DNA of 64,000 bases from Caulobacter sp. X (GTDB lineage Bacteria; Pseudomonadota; Alphaproteobacteria; Caulobacterales; Caulobacteraceae). Where the stretch lies: positions 1,178,001-1,242,000 of the forward strand of contig NZ_PEGF01000001.1 in the NCBI RefSeq assembly GCF_002742635.1, given 5' to 3'. The notes below the pieces were generated by a model, which had not been told where the DNA came from, searched no databases, and worked only from the letters and a program-made list of their open reading frames with translations. The position numbers and the translations under genes are program-made. This document shows positions 29,543 to 40,551 of the stretch, in pieces. Every line of letters starts with the position of its first letter. The stretch's first letter is position 1.

Positions 29543-29928
29543 GGCCAGCGCACTCCACTTGGGGACGTCCCAACCCGGGACAGCCGTCGAAGGTTCAACG
29601 CCCAAGCAGCAAAACCGGAGCCAGCAGCTTTAACAAGTGATTAATAGGTCTTTACGACGCGTTAACCATAAATATTTCCCAAATTTTTATACCCAGGTCG
29701 CAAGGTCACCCAAAAGGGCGGATGATGGGCCAATCTGGCACACTTCTTGCTTTTGCGAATACGCCCAACACGAGCCAAACAACTCATTTTTTAGAACGGC
29801 GTTCATCGATCTTAAAATGACGTTAACTATAAGTTTTAGGGTGATGTTTACCTTCCGTTCGCACCCCCTCCCCCAGCTTGGCCGAAGCAGGCTAGAACCG
29901 CGGCCAGAACGTTGATTGGGAGCCCGCC
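29543..29928. other. AT-rich intergenic region with CtrA-like and sigma-54 signals, no convincing gene
   Basis: This stretch is much AT-richer than its surroundings. It contains TTAA-N7-TTAC at 29641-29655 (one mismatch to the CtrA box), another TTAACCATAAAT at 29662 and a strong sigma-54 promoter at 29735. A short open frame at 29637-29915 crosses the promoter and has no protein-like composition. The segment between the sigma-54 site and 29929 could be a long leader or a small RNA gene. Confidence 0.5.
29735..29751 (+). promoter_or_regulatory. Sigma-54 (RpoN) promoter
   Basis: CTGGCACACTTCTTGCT matches the -24/-12 consensus (TGGCAC-N5-TTGC) with GG at 29737-29738 and GC at 29749-29750, exactly ten bases between them. 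Transcription would run rightwards from about 29762. The nearest plus-strand gene starts 178 bp downstream. No enhancer-binding site was identified. Confidence 0.75.
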
Positions 29929-30408
29929 ATGGTCGCCGTCACCTTGTGGATCGCCAGCCTCTGCCGCCAGGACCCGAGCTATGGCGGCTGGTCGTATGTG
30001 CGCCGGATCGATGGCGAGACTGGCGCCGCCGCGATCAAGGGCGCGGCCGGCGGCGAGCGGCGCACGACCGCCGCCAAGATGAGCCTCACGGCGCTGACCG
30101 AAGCCCTCGAAGGACTATCGGACCTACCCTCCGACGCCGCGGTGATCCTGCGCTTTTCCGATCTTGAGCTCGCGAGCCAGTTGGTCACGTCGGACGGCGA
30201 CTACGCCGCCGCCGAGCCGGACGCCTGGGCGGCCGCTCGCGCCGCCGTCGCCGCGCGGCCTGTGCTGGAGATGGTCCCCGCCTCGGCCGATGACGCGGTC
30301 CATGGCTTCCTGGCCGCCTGGGCGGAGTTCGGGCTGGACACCAGCAAGTCGCGCGGGACGTTCAAGGCGGCTATCCCCAAGCCGAACCTGATGAAGTTCC
30401 CGGGCTGA
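29929..30408 (+). CDS. RNase HI-like fold protein, probably without nuclease activity
   Basis: The start MVAVTLWIASLCRQDPSYGGWSYVRR, followed by ERRTTAAKMSLTALTEALEGL and AVILRFSDLELASQLV, follows the strand-helix order of RNase HI. The usual catalytic acids appear lost: the first Asp is replaced in LWIAS, the Glu of NNRMEL is Ser in AAKMSL, and the second Asp is displaced. The 159-residue protein could be a binding version of the fold. It is the first gene after the sigma-54 promoter. Confidence 0.6.
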   Translation: MVAVTLWIASLCRQDPSYGGWSYVRRIDGETGAAAIKGAAGGERRTTAAKMSLTALTEALEGLSDLPSDAAVILRFSDLELASQLVTSDGDYAAAEPDAWAAARAAVAARPVLEMVPASADDAVHGFLAAWAEFGLDTSKSRGTFKAAIPKPNLMKFPG

Positions 30409-30409
30409 T

Positions 30410-30787
30410 CTAGTCCCGGCCCGCGACGATCAGGTCGGCCGTCGCCGGATTGCAGGCGAACGGGATGTTAGCCAGCGTCGCCATGCGGATCAGCGCCTTG
30501 ACGTCGACGTCGTGCGGCTGGGGCGACAGCGGATCGACGAAGAAGATCAGCACGTCCAGCCGCCCCTCGGCGATCATCGCGCCCAGTTGCTGATCGCCGC
30601 CCAACGGACCGCTCTTCAAGCGCACCAGGTCCAGCCCCGGCAGCGCCTCGAGGATCCGGCCACCGGTCGTGCCGGTCGCGAACAGCGCCTTGTCCTTCAG
30701 GAAGTCCGCGTGCGCCTTGGCCCAGCCGACCAGCGCGGCCTTCTTGTCGTCGTGGGCCACGAGACCGATGGCGAGGGGCGCGGACAT
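30410..30787 (-). CDS. mgsA: Methylglyoxal synthase
   Basis: The 125-residue protein carries the family signatures [42 protein letters not shown] (catalytic Asp) and [18 protein letters not shown]. It turns dihydroxyacetone phosphate into methylglyoxal and phosphate as a glycolytic overflow route. The gene seems monocistronic and converges with the RNase H-like gene one base away. Confidence 0.92.
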   Translation of the reverse strand: MSAPLAIGLVAHDDKKAALVGWAKAHADFLKDKALFATGTTGGRILEALPGLDLVRLKSGPLGGDQQLGAMIAEGRLDVLIFFVDPLSPQPHDVDVKALIRMATLANIPFACNPATADLIVAGRD

Positions 30788-30959
30788 GGGAACGACTCCT
30801 GACGAACAGAAGCCGCACTCATTTCGCGCCTCGGGGGCGATGGCAAGCCCGGCTCTGCCCGCGCCTTGGGCAGGATGGTCGTCACGCGCCCTCCCCCTCT
30901 TGCGCGATCGCGCTGGGAGGTTCGTCCTGGCGCCTCAGGCCAATGGGGAGTGAAAGAAG

Positions 30960-32195
30960 ATGACCACGCGGATATCCGACGAGCCGGCGCTGGGGCGTCG
31001 ATCCTTCCTGCGCGGCGCTGCGCTGATCGCCGCCGCCGCGCCGATCATGACCGAGGCCAGCCTGGCTCACGCAGCGGCCCAGACCCCGGCCGCGCCGCCC
31101 TCGGGCATGGCGCTGCACGGCCAAAGCCCCAACACTCCGCCGCCCGGCGCCGTGCTGATCAACGCCAATGAAAACCCGCTGGGCCCGAGCAAGGCGGCCT
31201 GCGACGCCATCGCCCGCGTGGCCCCGCTGGGCGGGCGCTACGACCTGAACGGCGAGACCGATCTGCTGGTCCGGACCTTCGCGGCCCAGAATGGCCTCAA
31301 GCCCGAATACGTCATCCCCTATGCGGGCTCGTCCGAGCCCCTGCACTACAGCGTGCTGGCCTTCACCTCGCCGACCAAGAGCTTCGTCACGGCGGACCCG
31401 TCCTACGAGGCTGGCATGTACGCGGCCAAGACCAGCCAGGCGAAGGTCGTGAAAGTGCCGCTGACCGCCGACTGCGCCCACGACGTCAAGGCGATGGTCG
31501 CCGCCGACGCCCAGGCCGGCGTTATCTACATCTGCAACCCGAACAACCCGACCGGCACCCTGACCACCAAGCAGGACATCGTCTGGGCGCTGGAGAACAA
31601 GCCGGCCGGTTCGATCCTGCTGGTGGACGAGGCCTACATCCACCTGACCGAAGCGCCGGACACGCTGGACCTGGTCGCCCAGGGCAAGGACCTGATCGTC
31701 CTGCGCACCTTTTCGAAGATCTATGGCATGGCCGGCATTCGGTGCGGCTTCGCCGTCGGACGGCCCGATCTTCTGGAGAAGCTCAAGCCCTTCGGTCAGA
31801 ACGCCATGCCGATCACCGGTTCGGCCGCCGCCCGCGCCTCGCTGGAGGACGCCAGCCTGGTCCCCACGCGCCGCAAGATCATCGGCGACACCCGCCGCGA
31901 CACGATCGCCTGGCTGAAGGCGAACGGCTACAAGGTCATCGGCGACCCGCAGACCAACTGCTTCATGATCGACACGGGCCGCAACGGCAAAGCCGTGTTC
32001 GCCGCCATGAAGGCCAAGAACGTCCTGATCGGCCGCACCTGGCCCATATGGCCCAACGCCGTCCGCGTCTCGGTCGGCACGCCCGAGGAGATGGCCAAGT
32101 TCAAGGTGGCCTTCAAGGAGGTCATGGACGCCAAGGCGACCGCGCTAGGCGATCATGTCCAGCACGCGGAACTGGACTATTTCGGTACGCTCTAA
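30960..32195 (+). CDS. Tat-targeted PLP aminotransferase, histidinol-phosphate aminotransferase-like
   Basis: A strong twin-arginine signal (GRRSFLRGAALIAAAAPI, cleavage near LAHA) precedes a fold-type I aminotransferase: INANENPLGPS (HisC-like start), YICNPNNPTGTL, LLVDEAYIHL, and the PLP lysine in RTFSKIYGMAGIRCGF. The 411 residues are HisC length plus the signal. A periplasmic PLP enzyme is unusual; Tat export would allow folding with cofactor in the cytoplasm. It is probably not the biosynthetic HisC. GGGGAG precedes the ATG. Confidence 0.82.
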   Translation: MTTRISDEPALGRRSFLRGAALIAAAAPIMTEASLAHAAAQTPAAPPSGMALHGQSPNTPPPGAVLINANENPLGPSKAACDAIARVAPLGGRYDLNGETDLLVRTFAAQNGLKPEYVIPYAGSSEPLHYSVLAFTSPTKSFVTADPSYEAGMYAAKTSQAKVVKVPLTADCAHDVKAMVAADAQAGVIYICNPNNPTGTLTTKQDIVWALENKPAGSILLVDEAYIHLTEAPDTLDLVAQGKDLIVLRTFSKIYGMAGIRCGFAVGRPDLLEKLKPFGQNAMPITGSAAARASLEDASLVPTRRKIIGDTRRDTIAWLKANGYKVIGDPQTNCFMIDTGRNGKAVFAAMKAKNVLIGRTWPIWPNAVRVSVGTPEEMAKFKVAFKEVMDAKATALGDHVQHAELDYFGTL

Positions 32196-32210
32196 AGCCT
32201 AGAATTGCCC

Positions 32211-32329
32211 CCTCTCCCCCTGCGGGAGAGGGTGACCGCCGGAGGCGGTCGGGTGAGGGGTCGCACCGGCGGCCCCGAGAAACCCCTCATCCAGCCCTTT
32301 GGGCCACCTTCTCCCGCAAGGGGAGAAGG
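32211..32329. repeat. Dispersed palindromic repeat (REP-like) between convergent genes
   Basis: CCTCTCCCCCTGCGGGAGAGG (32211-32231, shown here only by its arms CCTCTCCC and GGGAGAGG), then GTGAGGGGT at 32253, then ACCCCTCAT at 32282 and CTTCTCCC...GGGAGAAG at 32308-32328 form nested inverted repeats. This is the widespread alphaproteobacterial intergenic motif. It lies between the convergent stops of the aminotransferase and prfC genes and can act as a bidirectional terminator. Confidence 0.75.
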
Positions 32330-32338
32330 AAGAAAGCT

Positions 32339-33937
32339 CTAAGCCCGCTCCTTGGTCCGCTCGAAGCGCACCTTTGGATAGCGCTCGGCGACATAGCCGA
32401 TTTCCCAGGCGCTCTTGCCGAGGAAGACCGGGGCCTCGTCGATATCCTGGCCCATGGCCGACTTGTGCTTGTTCACGAAGTCCTCGACGTCGGCCCGGTC
32501 GCCGCCCAGCCAGCGGGCTTCGGCGTAGGGGCTGGCCTCGAAGATCACTTCCAGCTGGTACTCGTTGGCCAGGCGGTCGGCCATGACCTCGAACTGCAGC
32601 TGGCCGACGGCGCCGACGATAAAGTCGCTGCCGATCATCGGGCGGAACAGCTGGGTGACGCCCTCCTCGGCCAGACCTTCCAGCGCCTTCTTCAGGTGCT
32701 TGGCCTTCAGCGGATCCTTGACCCGGACGCGGCGCAGGATTTCCGGGGCGAAGTTGGGCAGGCCCGCGAAGCGCAGCGTCCCGCTTTCGGACAGGCTGTC
32801 GCCCACCCGCAGAACGCCGTGGTTCGGGATGCCGATCACATCGCCGGCGAAGGCGTCTTCAGCCAGTTCGCGGTCGCTGGCGAAGAACATGATCGGCGCG
32901 TTGACGCTCATGGCCTTGCCGGTGTTCTGGGCCTTCAGCTTCATGCCGCGCGTGAAGCGGCCGCTGGTCAGGCGCAGGAAGGCGATCCGGTCGCGGTGGT
33001 TGGGGTCCATGTTCGCCTGGACCTTGAAGACGAAGCCCGAGACCTCGCTGTCGCCCGGCGCGACGTGGGTCTCCGCGCCGTTCTTGGTGGCCGGCATGGG
33101 CTTGGGCGGCGGGGCGTAGGCGCCGATGCCGCCGAGCAATTCGGCGACGCCGAAGTGGCGCAGGGCCGAGCCGAAGAACACCGGCGTCATGTGGCCCTCC
33201 AGGAACGACTGGACGTCGAACGGCTTGCCGGCCTCGGTGACCAGCATGGCGTTGTCTTCCAGCTCGGCCTTCTCTTCCGGGTCCAGGTACTGGACCACCG
33301 CGTTGCCCTTGAAGGCGACGGGGTCGGGATGCCCCTCCTCGTCGGTCGAGCTTTTCTTGGCATAGGGGATGAACTGGTCCTTGCGCAGGTCCAGCATGCC
33401 CTTGAACCGCCCGCCCGAGCCCGCCGGCCAGTACAGCGGCGCCGGGTCCAGGGCCAGCTTCGACGACACCTCGTCCAGCAGCTCGAACGGATCCTGGGCC
33501 TCGCGGTCCATCTTGTTGATGAAGGTGATGATCGGGATGTCGCGCAGCCGGCAGACCTCGAACAGCTTCAGGGTCTGGGGTTCGATGCCCTTGGCGGCGT
33601 CCAGCACCATGATCGCCGCGTCGGCGGCGGTCAGGGTGCGGTAGGTGTCTTCCGAGAAGTCTTCGTGGCCCGGGGTGTCCAGCAGGTTGAACATCAGGCC
33701 GTCGTGGTCGAACGTCATCACCGAAGCGCTGACCGAGATGCCGCGCTCGCGCTCGATCTTCATCCAGTCCGACTGGGTGCGCCGGGTCTGACCGCGCGCC
33801 CGAACCGCGCCGGCGGCCCGGATCGCCCCGCCGGCCAGCAGCAGGTTTTCGGTCAGGGTCGTCTTGCCGGCGTCGGGGTGACTGATGATGGCGAAGGTGC
33901 GCCGACGGGCGGCTTCAGCGGCGGGGGAAGTGCTCAT
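32339..33937 (-). CDS. prfC: Peptide chain release factor 3
   Basis: The 532-residue translational GTPase has G1 SHPDAGKTT, G2-region IERERGISVSASVM, G3 DTPGHEDF, G4 NKMD, and the RF3-specific middle and C-terminal domains (PIMFFASDRELAEDAFAGD and VGAVGQLQFEVMADRL). RF3 recycles RF1 and RF2 from the ribosome after peptide release. Length is normal. It is flanked by the repeat on one side and the receptor gene on the other. Confidence 0.95.
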   Translation of the reverse strand: MSTSPAAEAARRRTFAIISHPDAGKTTLTENLLLAGGAIRAAGAVRARGQTRRTQSDWMKIERERGISVSASVMTFDHDGLMFNLLDTPGHEDFSEDTYRTLTAADAAIMVLDAAKGIEPQTLKLFEVCRLRDIPIITFINKMDREAQDPFELLDEVSSKLALDPAPLYWPAGSGGRFKGMLDLRKDQFIPYAKKSSTDEEGHPDPVAFKGNAVVQYLDPEEKAELEDNAMLVTEAGKPFDVQSFLEGHMTPVFFGSALRHFGVAELLGGIGAYAPPPKPMPATKNGAETHVAPGDSEVSGFVFKVQANMDPNHRDRIAFLRLTSGRFTRGMKLKAQNTGKAMSVNAPIMFFASDRELAEDAFAGDVIGIPNHGVLRVGDSLSESGTLRFAGLPNFAPEILRRVRVKDPLKAKHLKKALEGLAEEGVTQLFRPMIGSDFIVGAVGQLQFEVMADRLANEYQLEVIFEASPYAEARWLGGDRADVEDFVNKHKSAMGQDIDEAPVFLGKSAWEIGYVAERYPKVRFERTKERA

Positions 33938-34005
33938 GGGCGGGGACTAGCCTCATAAGCCCTTTTTGTCACCTTCCCTCGCCGCCGCGCCGGCCGCGTC
34001 GCCCC

Positions 34006-36396
<2,391 letters not shown>

Positions 36397-36686
36397 CGTG
36401 AACCTGCGCTGTTGTATGCGGCGCGGGGTAACCAGGGCTCTTGTCAGGTGGACGACAGGCGCGTGTTGGTTACATGAAGGCTCAGAACAGCGTTCGCGGA
36501 ATATTATACCGCAGGTTGAAAGGCGCTTGGGACGAGGAACCGGACAAGCACAACCGCGTCATCATGTCCTGAGAAGTGCTCAATAGAAGCTCAAAATCCC
36601 CCTATTCGAAGAATGGGTTTGGAGTCATGCTTCCTCCATCGCCAACGACGGCTTTAGATCGTCGGGTGTCTGGAGGAAATCGAACG

Positions 36687-36824
36687 ATGGCCCTGCTCGA
36701 CCATCACCGTCCCCAAAGCCGGCAACATCCCGCCGGCAGCGCCTTGTGCTTTGGGATCACGATCGCCGGCCTGGTCGGCTTGGCCGTGACCATCAGTTGG
36801 CTGATGACGTTCGTTAAGTTCTAG
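36687..36824 (+). CDS. Small single-helix membrane protein, 45 aa
   Basis: ATG at 36687 follows GGAGGAAAT with good spacing and gives MALLDHHRPQSRQHPAGSALCFG followed by a single hydrophobic helix (ITIAGLVGLAVTISWLMTFV). The frame is open upstream to 36576 but lacks another ribosome site. No family recognised. The 290 bp before it, after the receptor start, hold no other gene I can support. Confidence 0.5.
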   Translation: MALLDHHRPQSRQHPAGSALCFGITIAGLVGLAVTISWLMTFVKF

Positions 36825-36845
36825 AACGCGGCGCTCGATAAGGCT

Positions 36846-37214
36846 CTAGGCGGCCAAGCGCTGCCAGACCTGACGGTCGGCCTCGGCGTTGGTCAGCGCG
36901 CCAGCATTCTGGCGATGCAGCAACGCGCCCATGACTTCCACGCTCAGCTGCACGTAGCGCGCCTGGACGTCCTCGACCTTGCAGCCGCGCGCGGGCGCGA
37001 TGAACAGGGCGGCGTTGATATCCGGCGCCTTGGTGATGATCAGCGCGGCCAAGCGCTGGGCGCGTTCGATGTCCTTGTGCTGCAGCAGCGGCTCTTCCGA
37101 AAACAGCTCCTTGCCCAGATCCAGCACGCTGTTCAGCGACAGCTTGGCGAAGCGATCACGCGTCACCGGCGGCGCCAGTTCGCTGGGGTCGAAACTGAGA
37201 ATGACGTCGTTCAT
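36846..37214 (-). CDS. Conserved hypothetical protein
   Basis: The helical product (MNDVILSFDPSELAPPVTRDRF...) contains AALIITKAPDINAALFIAPARGCKVEDVQARY and has no signal or membrane helix. Starts at 37214, 37226 (ATG) or 37235 (GTG) are possible; none has a clear ribosome site. Third-position GC supports coding. I do not recognise the family. It may bind something through the invariant-looking PARGC segment, but that is a guess. Confidence 0.55.
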   Translation of the reverse strand: MNDVILSFDPSELAPPVTRDRFAKLSLNSVLDLGKELFSEEPLLQHKDIERAQRLAALIITKAPDINAALFIAPARGCKVEDVQARYVQLSVEVMGALLHRQNAGALTNAEADRQVWQRLAA

Positions 37215-37320
37215 CAGGAAAAGCATGGGCGTCACGGACTCGGCGGCTACGGGCGAAACACGTACCCGATCCGGGCTTTCGGTCCGGTTTAGGATCAGGG
37301 TTAATGTCGTCCGTTAGCCA

Positions 37321-37659
37321 TCAGGACGGATCGGGCTCGACTGGCTCGGTGAGGAAATGGCGCCCCTCGCGGTCCTCGATTTCAACCAGCCAGAGATCAG
37401 GATCGATGCGCGCCGCGCGTTCGACATAGGCGTCCAGATCGGGCTCGAACACCGACCTGACCGGCTGCATCCAGAAGCGCTCGCCATCGCCCCGCATGGC
37501 TTCGCTATAGAGCCGGGCGGTCCCGTCACGGCGATTGACGATCTTGACCAACACCGCGCCGGCGCGCGCGTCGCCCTTGCGCGCCACCGCGGCGAAGGCT
37601 CCGCCCAGCTCCGCGCGTCGGATCAGCGCGCCGACCCAAATGTCCGTCGAAAGTAGCAT
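37321..37659 (-). CDS. DUF1491 family protein
   Basis: The 112-residue protein has the DUF1491 pattern: LSTDIWVGALIRRAELGGAFA at the start, AGAVLVKIVNRRDGTARLY in the middle and DPDLWLVEIEDREGRHFL at the end. It should be a small cytoplasmic protein of unknown role, typical of alphaproteobacteria. It appears to be alone in its transcript. Confidence 0.8.
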   Translation of the reverse strand: MLLSTDIWVGALIRRAELGGAFAAVARKGDARAGAVLVKIVNRRDGTARLYSEAMRGDGERFWMQPVRSVFEPDLDAYVERAARIDPDLWLVEIEDREGRHFLTEPVEPDPS

Positions 37660-37723
37660 GCTAACCGAACCGCAACCCGGGATGGCCTAGAACCGCCCCT
37701 CCGAAAGTCTCACCCATAGGCCA

Positions 37724-38614
37724 ATGACGTCCGCAGAGCATCAGAAAGGTCGAGCCCGCCAGGGGATGGCGGCGATCGCGCTCGCGGCGATGTTGGCCGC
37801 GCCCACGGCGCCGCGCGCGGCCGAGGCGGCCGACCAGCTCTACGAGCGCACGCTGATGACCGCGGCCGACGCACGCTGCCGCCTGTTCGCGCCGCAGATC
37901 GCCGCGGCGCTGGACGCCGCGCGCGCCCAGGCCCGCGGCGCGACCCTGCGCTCGGGCGTCAGCGAACCGCAGGTCGCCGCCCTCGAGCAAAGGGCCCGCG
38001 CCAAGGCCGCCAGCGCCGCCTGCAATTCCAAGGACATCACGCTGGCCGCCTCTCGGGTCAAAGCCGCCTTCGACGGCTACGCGCAGATGCAGACCATGAC
38101 CTATCCTGGCGATGTCTCGTCGTGGAAGGCGGACCGGGCCTCGTCGGCGACCATCCCGTTCTGGCGCCTATCGCAGATGTCGGCCTTCGGGGCGGATCGA
38201 CTGATGTTCGGCCTGGCCGGACGCAACAAGGCCGTCACCGCCGTCGCCACGTTCGAGAACGGCCAGCGTCCTTACGCGGCGCGAGTCATCCTGCGCGACA
38301 CGAAACGCACGCTCGGTCCCTATATCGCCAATCAGTCCGGGCGAGCGCTGACCGGCAAGGTCGCCCCGCGCAATGCGAGCCTGGTGTTCAACGCCGAGAC
38401 CCGCGAGGAGGCCCCGCCGACGTTGCTGCCGACCGGCGCCAAGTCGGGACTGGCCTTCCGCTTCCCCGTCGCGGTCGCCGAGGCGATGTCGCAGCTGGAC
38501 CCGCGCGAGGCGGTCACGATCGAATTCGTCTTCACCGGCCGCGGCGATGAGATGACCCGCAAGGCCTATGTCGAGGTGGGCGATTTCGCGGCGGGCCGGG
38601 CGTTCCTGCGCTAG
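37724..38614 (+). CDS. Secreted hypothetical protein
   Basis: The 296-residue product has an Ala-rich signal peptide ending near APRAAEAA (starts at 37724 or at ATG 37766 are both possible). The mature part begins with a helical segment containing two Cys (DARCRLF and SAACNSKD) and ends in a beta-rich domain (SGRALTGKVAPRNASLVFN, EAVTIEFVFTGRG). No known family is recognised. It ends 20 bp from the convergent divJ stop. Confidence 0.65.
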   Translation: MTSAEHQKGRARQGMAAIALAAMLAAPTAPRAAEAADQLYERTLMTAADARCRLFAPQIAAALDAARAQARGATLRSGVSEPQVAALEQRARAKAASAACNSKDITLAASRVKAAFDGYAQMQTMTYPGDVSSWKADRASSATIPFWRLSQMSAFGADRLMFGLAGRNKAVTAVATFENGQRPYAARVILRDTKRTLGPYIANQSGRALTGKVAPRNASLVFNAETREEAPPTLLPTGAKSGLAFRFPVAVAEAMSQLDPREAVTIEFVFTGRGDEMTRKAYVEVGDFAAGRAFLR

Positions 38615-38633
38615 AGCCCTAGGAGACCTTGGA

Positions 38634-40358
38634 TCAGCGCGGTGCGAACGCGATGACGTTGTCGCCCAAGCTGGTCGGCGGCAAAGGCTCTTGCTCGACG
38701 GGAGGCGCGGGCTCCGCCGCCTTGGCCGGCAGAGCCGCCAGCAGGACCGGCAGCCGCACAGACACCGTGGTTCCGGCGCCCAGGCGGCTTTCGATCGCCA
38801 TTTCACCGCCATGCAGCTTGGCGAAGGCGCGGACCAGCGACAGGCCAAGACCCGTGCCGCGCGCCCGCTGCTCGGCGCCGCCGGCCTGTTCGTAGGGTCG
38901 GCCCAGCCGCTCGAGATCCTCGGGGCTGATTCCGACGCCCGTGTCAGCCACGACGATCTCCAGCACGCCATCATAGCCGTCCAGCGTCACCGTCACTTGG
39001 CCGCCGCGCGGGGTGAACTTCAGGGCGTTGGACACAAGGTTCAACACAATCTGCTTCAGGGCGCGGCGATCGGCGTCGACCTCCAGCTCGCCTTGCGGCA
39101 GGACGCCGCGCAGCTGGACGCCGGCGGCGTCAGACTGCACCCGCAGCAGGCGCATCGCCGCCTGCACGGCCTCGCGCGCGTCAAAGACGCCGCGCTGAAG
39201 TTCGAACCGCTCGGCCTCGATCTTGGACATGTCCAGCACGTCGTTGATCAGGTCCAGCAGATGGCCGCCGCTCTCGTGGATCAGTTCGGCGTACTCGGCA
39301 TAGCGGTCGGTCAACGGACCGAACATGCGCGCCCGCATGATGTCGGAGAAGCCCATGATGGCGTTGAGGGGCGTGCGCAGCTCGTGGCTCATATTGGCCA
39401 GGAAGCGCGCGCGGCCAGCGGCGAGGCCCTCGGCGTCGGCGCGGGCCTGTTCCAAAGCGGCGGCCCGGTCGCGCTCGGCCGTCACGTCACGCAGCACCCC
39501 CACCAATTGATTGGGCGCCACGCGCTGCAGATCCAGCGTCACGAGACGCTCCAGTCCCTGCGCCGGAACAAAATCGAGACTGGCGGCGCCGTCGCGATGC
39601 GCCTGGGCGATCGCGGCGGCCAGGCGCGGCCGATCCGCCGGGAGGGCGGCCTCGGCAAGGCCGCGCGTCATCAGTTGCTCGGTCGACAGACCCAGCGGCG
39701 CGGAGCCGCGCACGGTGGTCACCTGCTCATGCCCGCGCACGGCGATCGCCAGATACGGCAGGCCGTCCAGCAGGGTTTCCAGCCAGCCGATCTCCAAAGC
39801 ATCGCGATCCTCGCGCAGCCCCTGACGACGACGGCCGATCAGCAGCCCGGCGGCAAGGCCCAGGCCCATGGTCACAAGCGCCAGGAAACCCAGAAGGAAA
39901 GCCAGCGGCCCGGTCGGCGCGGCCGGCGCTAGGCCCGAAAGCTGGACCAGAGCGGCGACGCACCCGCCGATCAGGGCCAGCGCCGCCCCTTCGGCCAGCC
40001 GCTTGGGCCGATCCATGGTCGAGGCCGCGGCGACGGGAGCCAGGCACCAGGCCGCCATGGCGCCGGAAACACCACCGGTCAGGGCGGCGGCGGAAGCTCC
40101 GCCCACGGCCCAAAGCACTAGCAGCAAGGATTCGGTCCGCTCGCCCCCCCGGGTGAACATGAGCGACGCCAAGGCTGGCGCGGCGCCGGCCGCCAACGCG
40201 CTCCAAACGGGCCAGGCGCTGGCGTCGACGACGAATAGCGCCGCGGCGGAAGCCAGGCAGACAGCGCCCAACCACCCCAGACGCCAGGCAAGCGCGGGGT
40301 CGAATCCCGCCTGTGCGGCGGGACGGCTGATCGGGTCTGGACGCGTTTTGAGTTCCAA
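38634..40358 (-). CDS. divJ: Cell-fate histidine kinase DivJ
   Basis: The 574-residue protein has a hydrophobic N-terminal half with five or six membrane helices (about 28-48, 51-69, 76-110, 122-142, 150-175), a PAS-like linker, and the kinase core with RFLANMSHELRTPLNAIMGFSDIMRARMFG-type H-box (His325), DTGVGISPEDL and GTGLGLSLVRAF. The H-box context and the divergent small kinase match C. crescentus DivJ, which phosphorylates DivK and PleD at the stalked pole. A PleC-like kinase is the alternative. Confidence 0.82.
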   Translation of the reverse strand: MELKTRPDPISRPAAQAGFDPALAWRLGWLGAVCLASAAALFVVDASAWPVWSALAAGAAPALASLMFTRGGERTESLLLVLWAVGGASAAALTGGVSGAMAAWCLAPVAAASTMDRPKRLAEGAALALIGGCVAALVQLSGLAPAAPTGPLAFLLGFLALVTMGLGLAAGLLIGRRRQGLREDRDALEIGWLETLLDGLPYLAIAVRGHEQVTTVRGSAPLGLSTEQLMTRGLAEAALPADRPRLAAAIAQAHRDGAASLDFVPAQGLERLVTLDLQRVAPNQLVGVLRDVTAERDRAAALEQARADAEGLAAGRARFLANMSHELRTPLNAIMGFSDIMRARMFGPLTDRYAEYAELIHESGGHLLDLINDVLDMSKIEAERFELQRGVFDAREAVQAAMRLLRVQSDAAGVQLRGVLPQGELEVDADRRALKQIVLNLVSNALKFTPRGGQVTVTLDGYDGVLEIVVADTGVGISPEDLERLGRPYEQAGGAEQRARGTGLGLSLVRAFAKLHGGEMAIESRLGAGTTVSVRLPVLLAALPAKAAEPAPPVEQEPLPPTSLGDNVIAFAPR

Positions 40359-40443
40359 GGCCGGCCGGTTTCGACTGTGGCGAGAGTCGCCGTTCCGTGA
40401 AGCCTAACGCGAGCGGCGTATTCCGGCCAAGCGCGCACAATCG

Positions 40444-40457
40444 TTAAGCGAGGTTAA
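40444..40457. promoter_or_regulatory. CtrA-like TTAA-N6-TTAA pair between divJ and a divergent kinase
   Basis: TTAA at 40444-40447 and TTAA at 40454-40457 (then C) are separated by six bases rather than the seven of the CtrA consensus; TTAA-N7-TAAC can also be read. It lies about 90 bp from each divergent start. It could be a weak CtrA site or chance. Confidence 0.35.
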
Positions 40458-40551
40458 CGGCGGACTTCGCTGTGGACGGAAACGGAATCGTAAGCGCCTT
40501 GCGTCATGGTCCGCCTCTGATTGGTGCGGACAGAAGGTCCGGGAGTTCGTA

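Noticed and set aside
29637..29915. A 92-codon plus-strand frame in the AT-rich intergenic region
   Set aside because: It runs straight through the sigma-54 promoter and has no protein-like pattern.
31742..33958. A 738-codon plus-strand frame across the aminotransferase end and prfC
   Set aside because: It crosses an intergenic repeat and lies antisense to prfC; no protein family fits.
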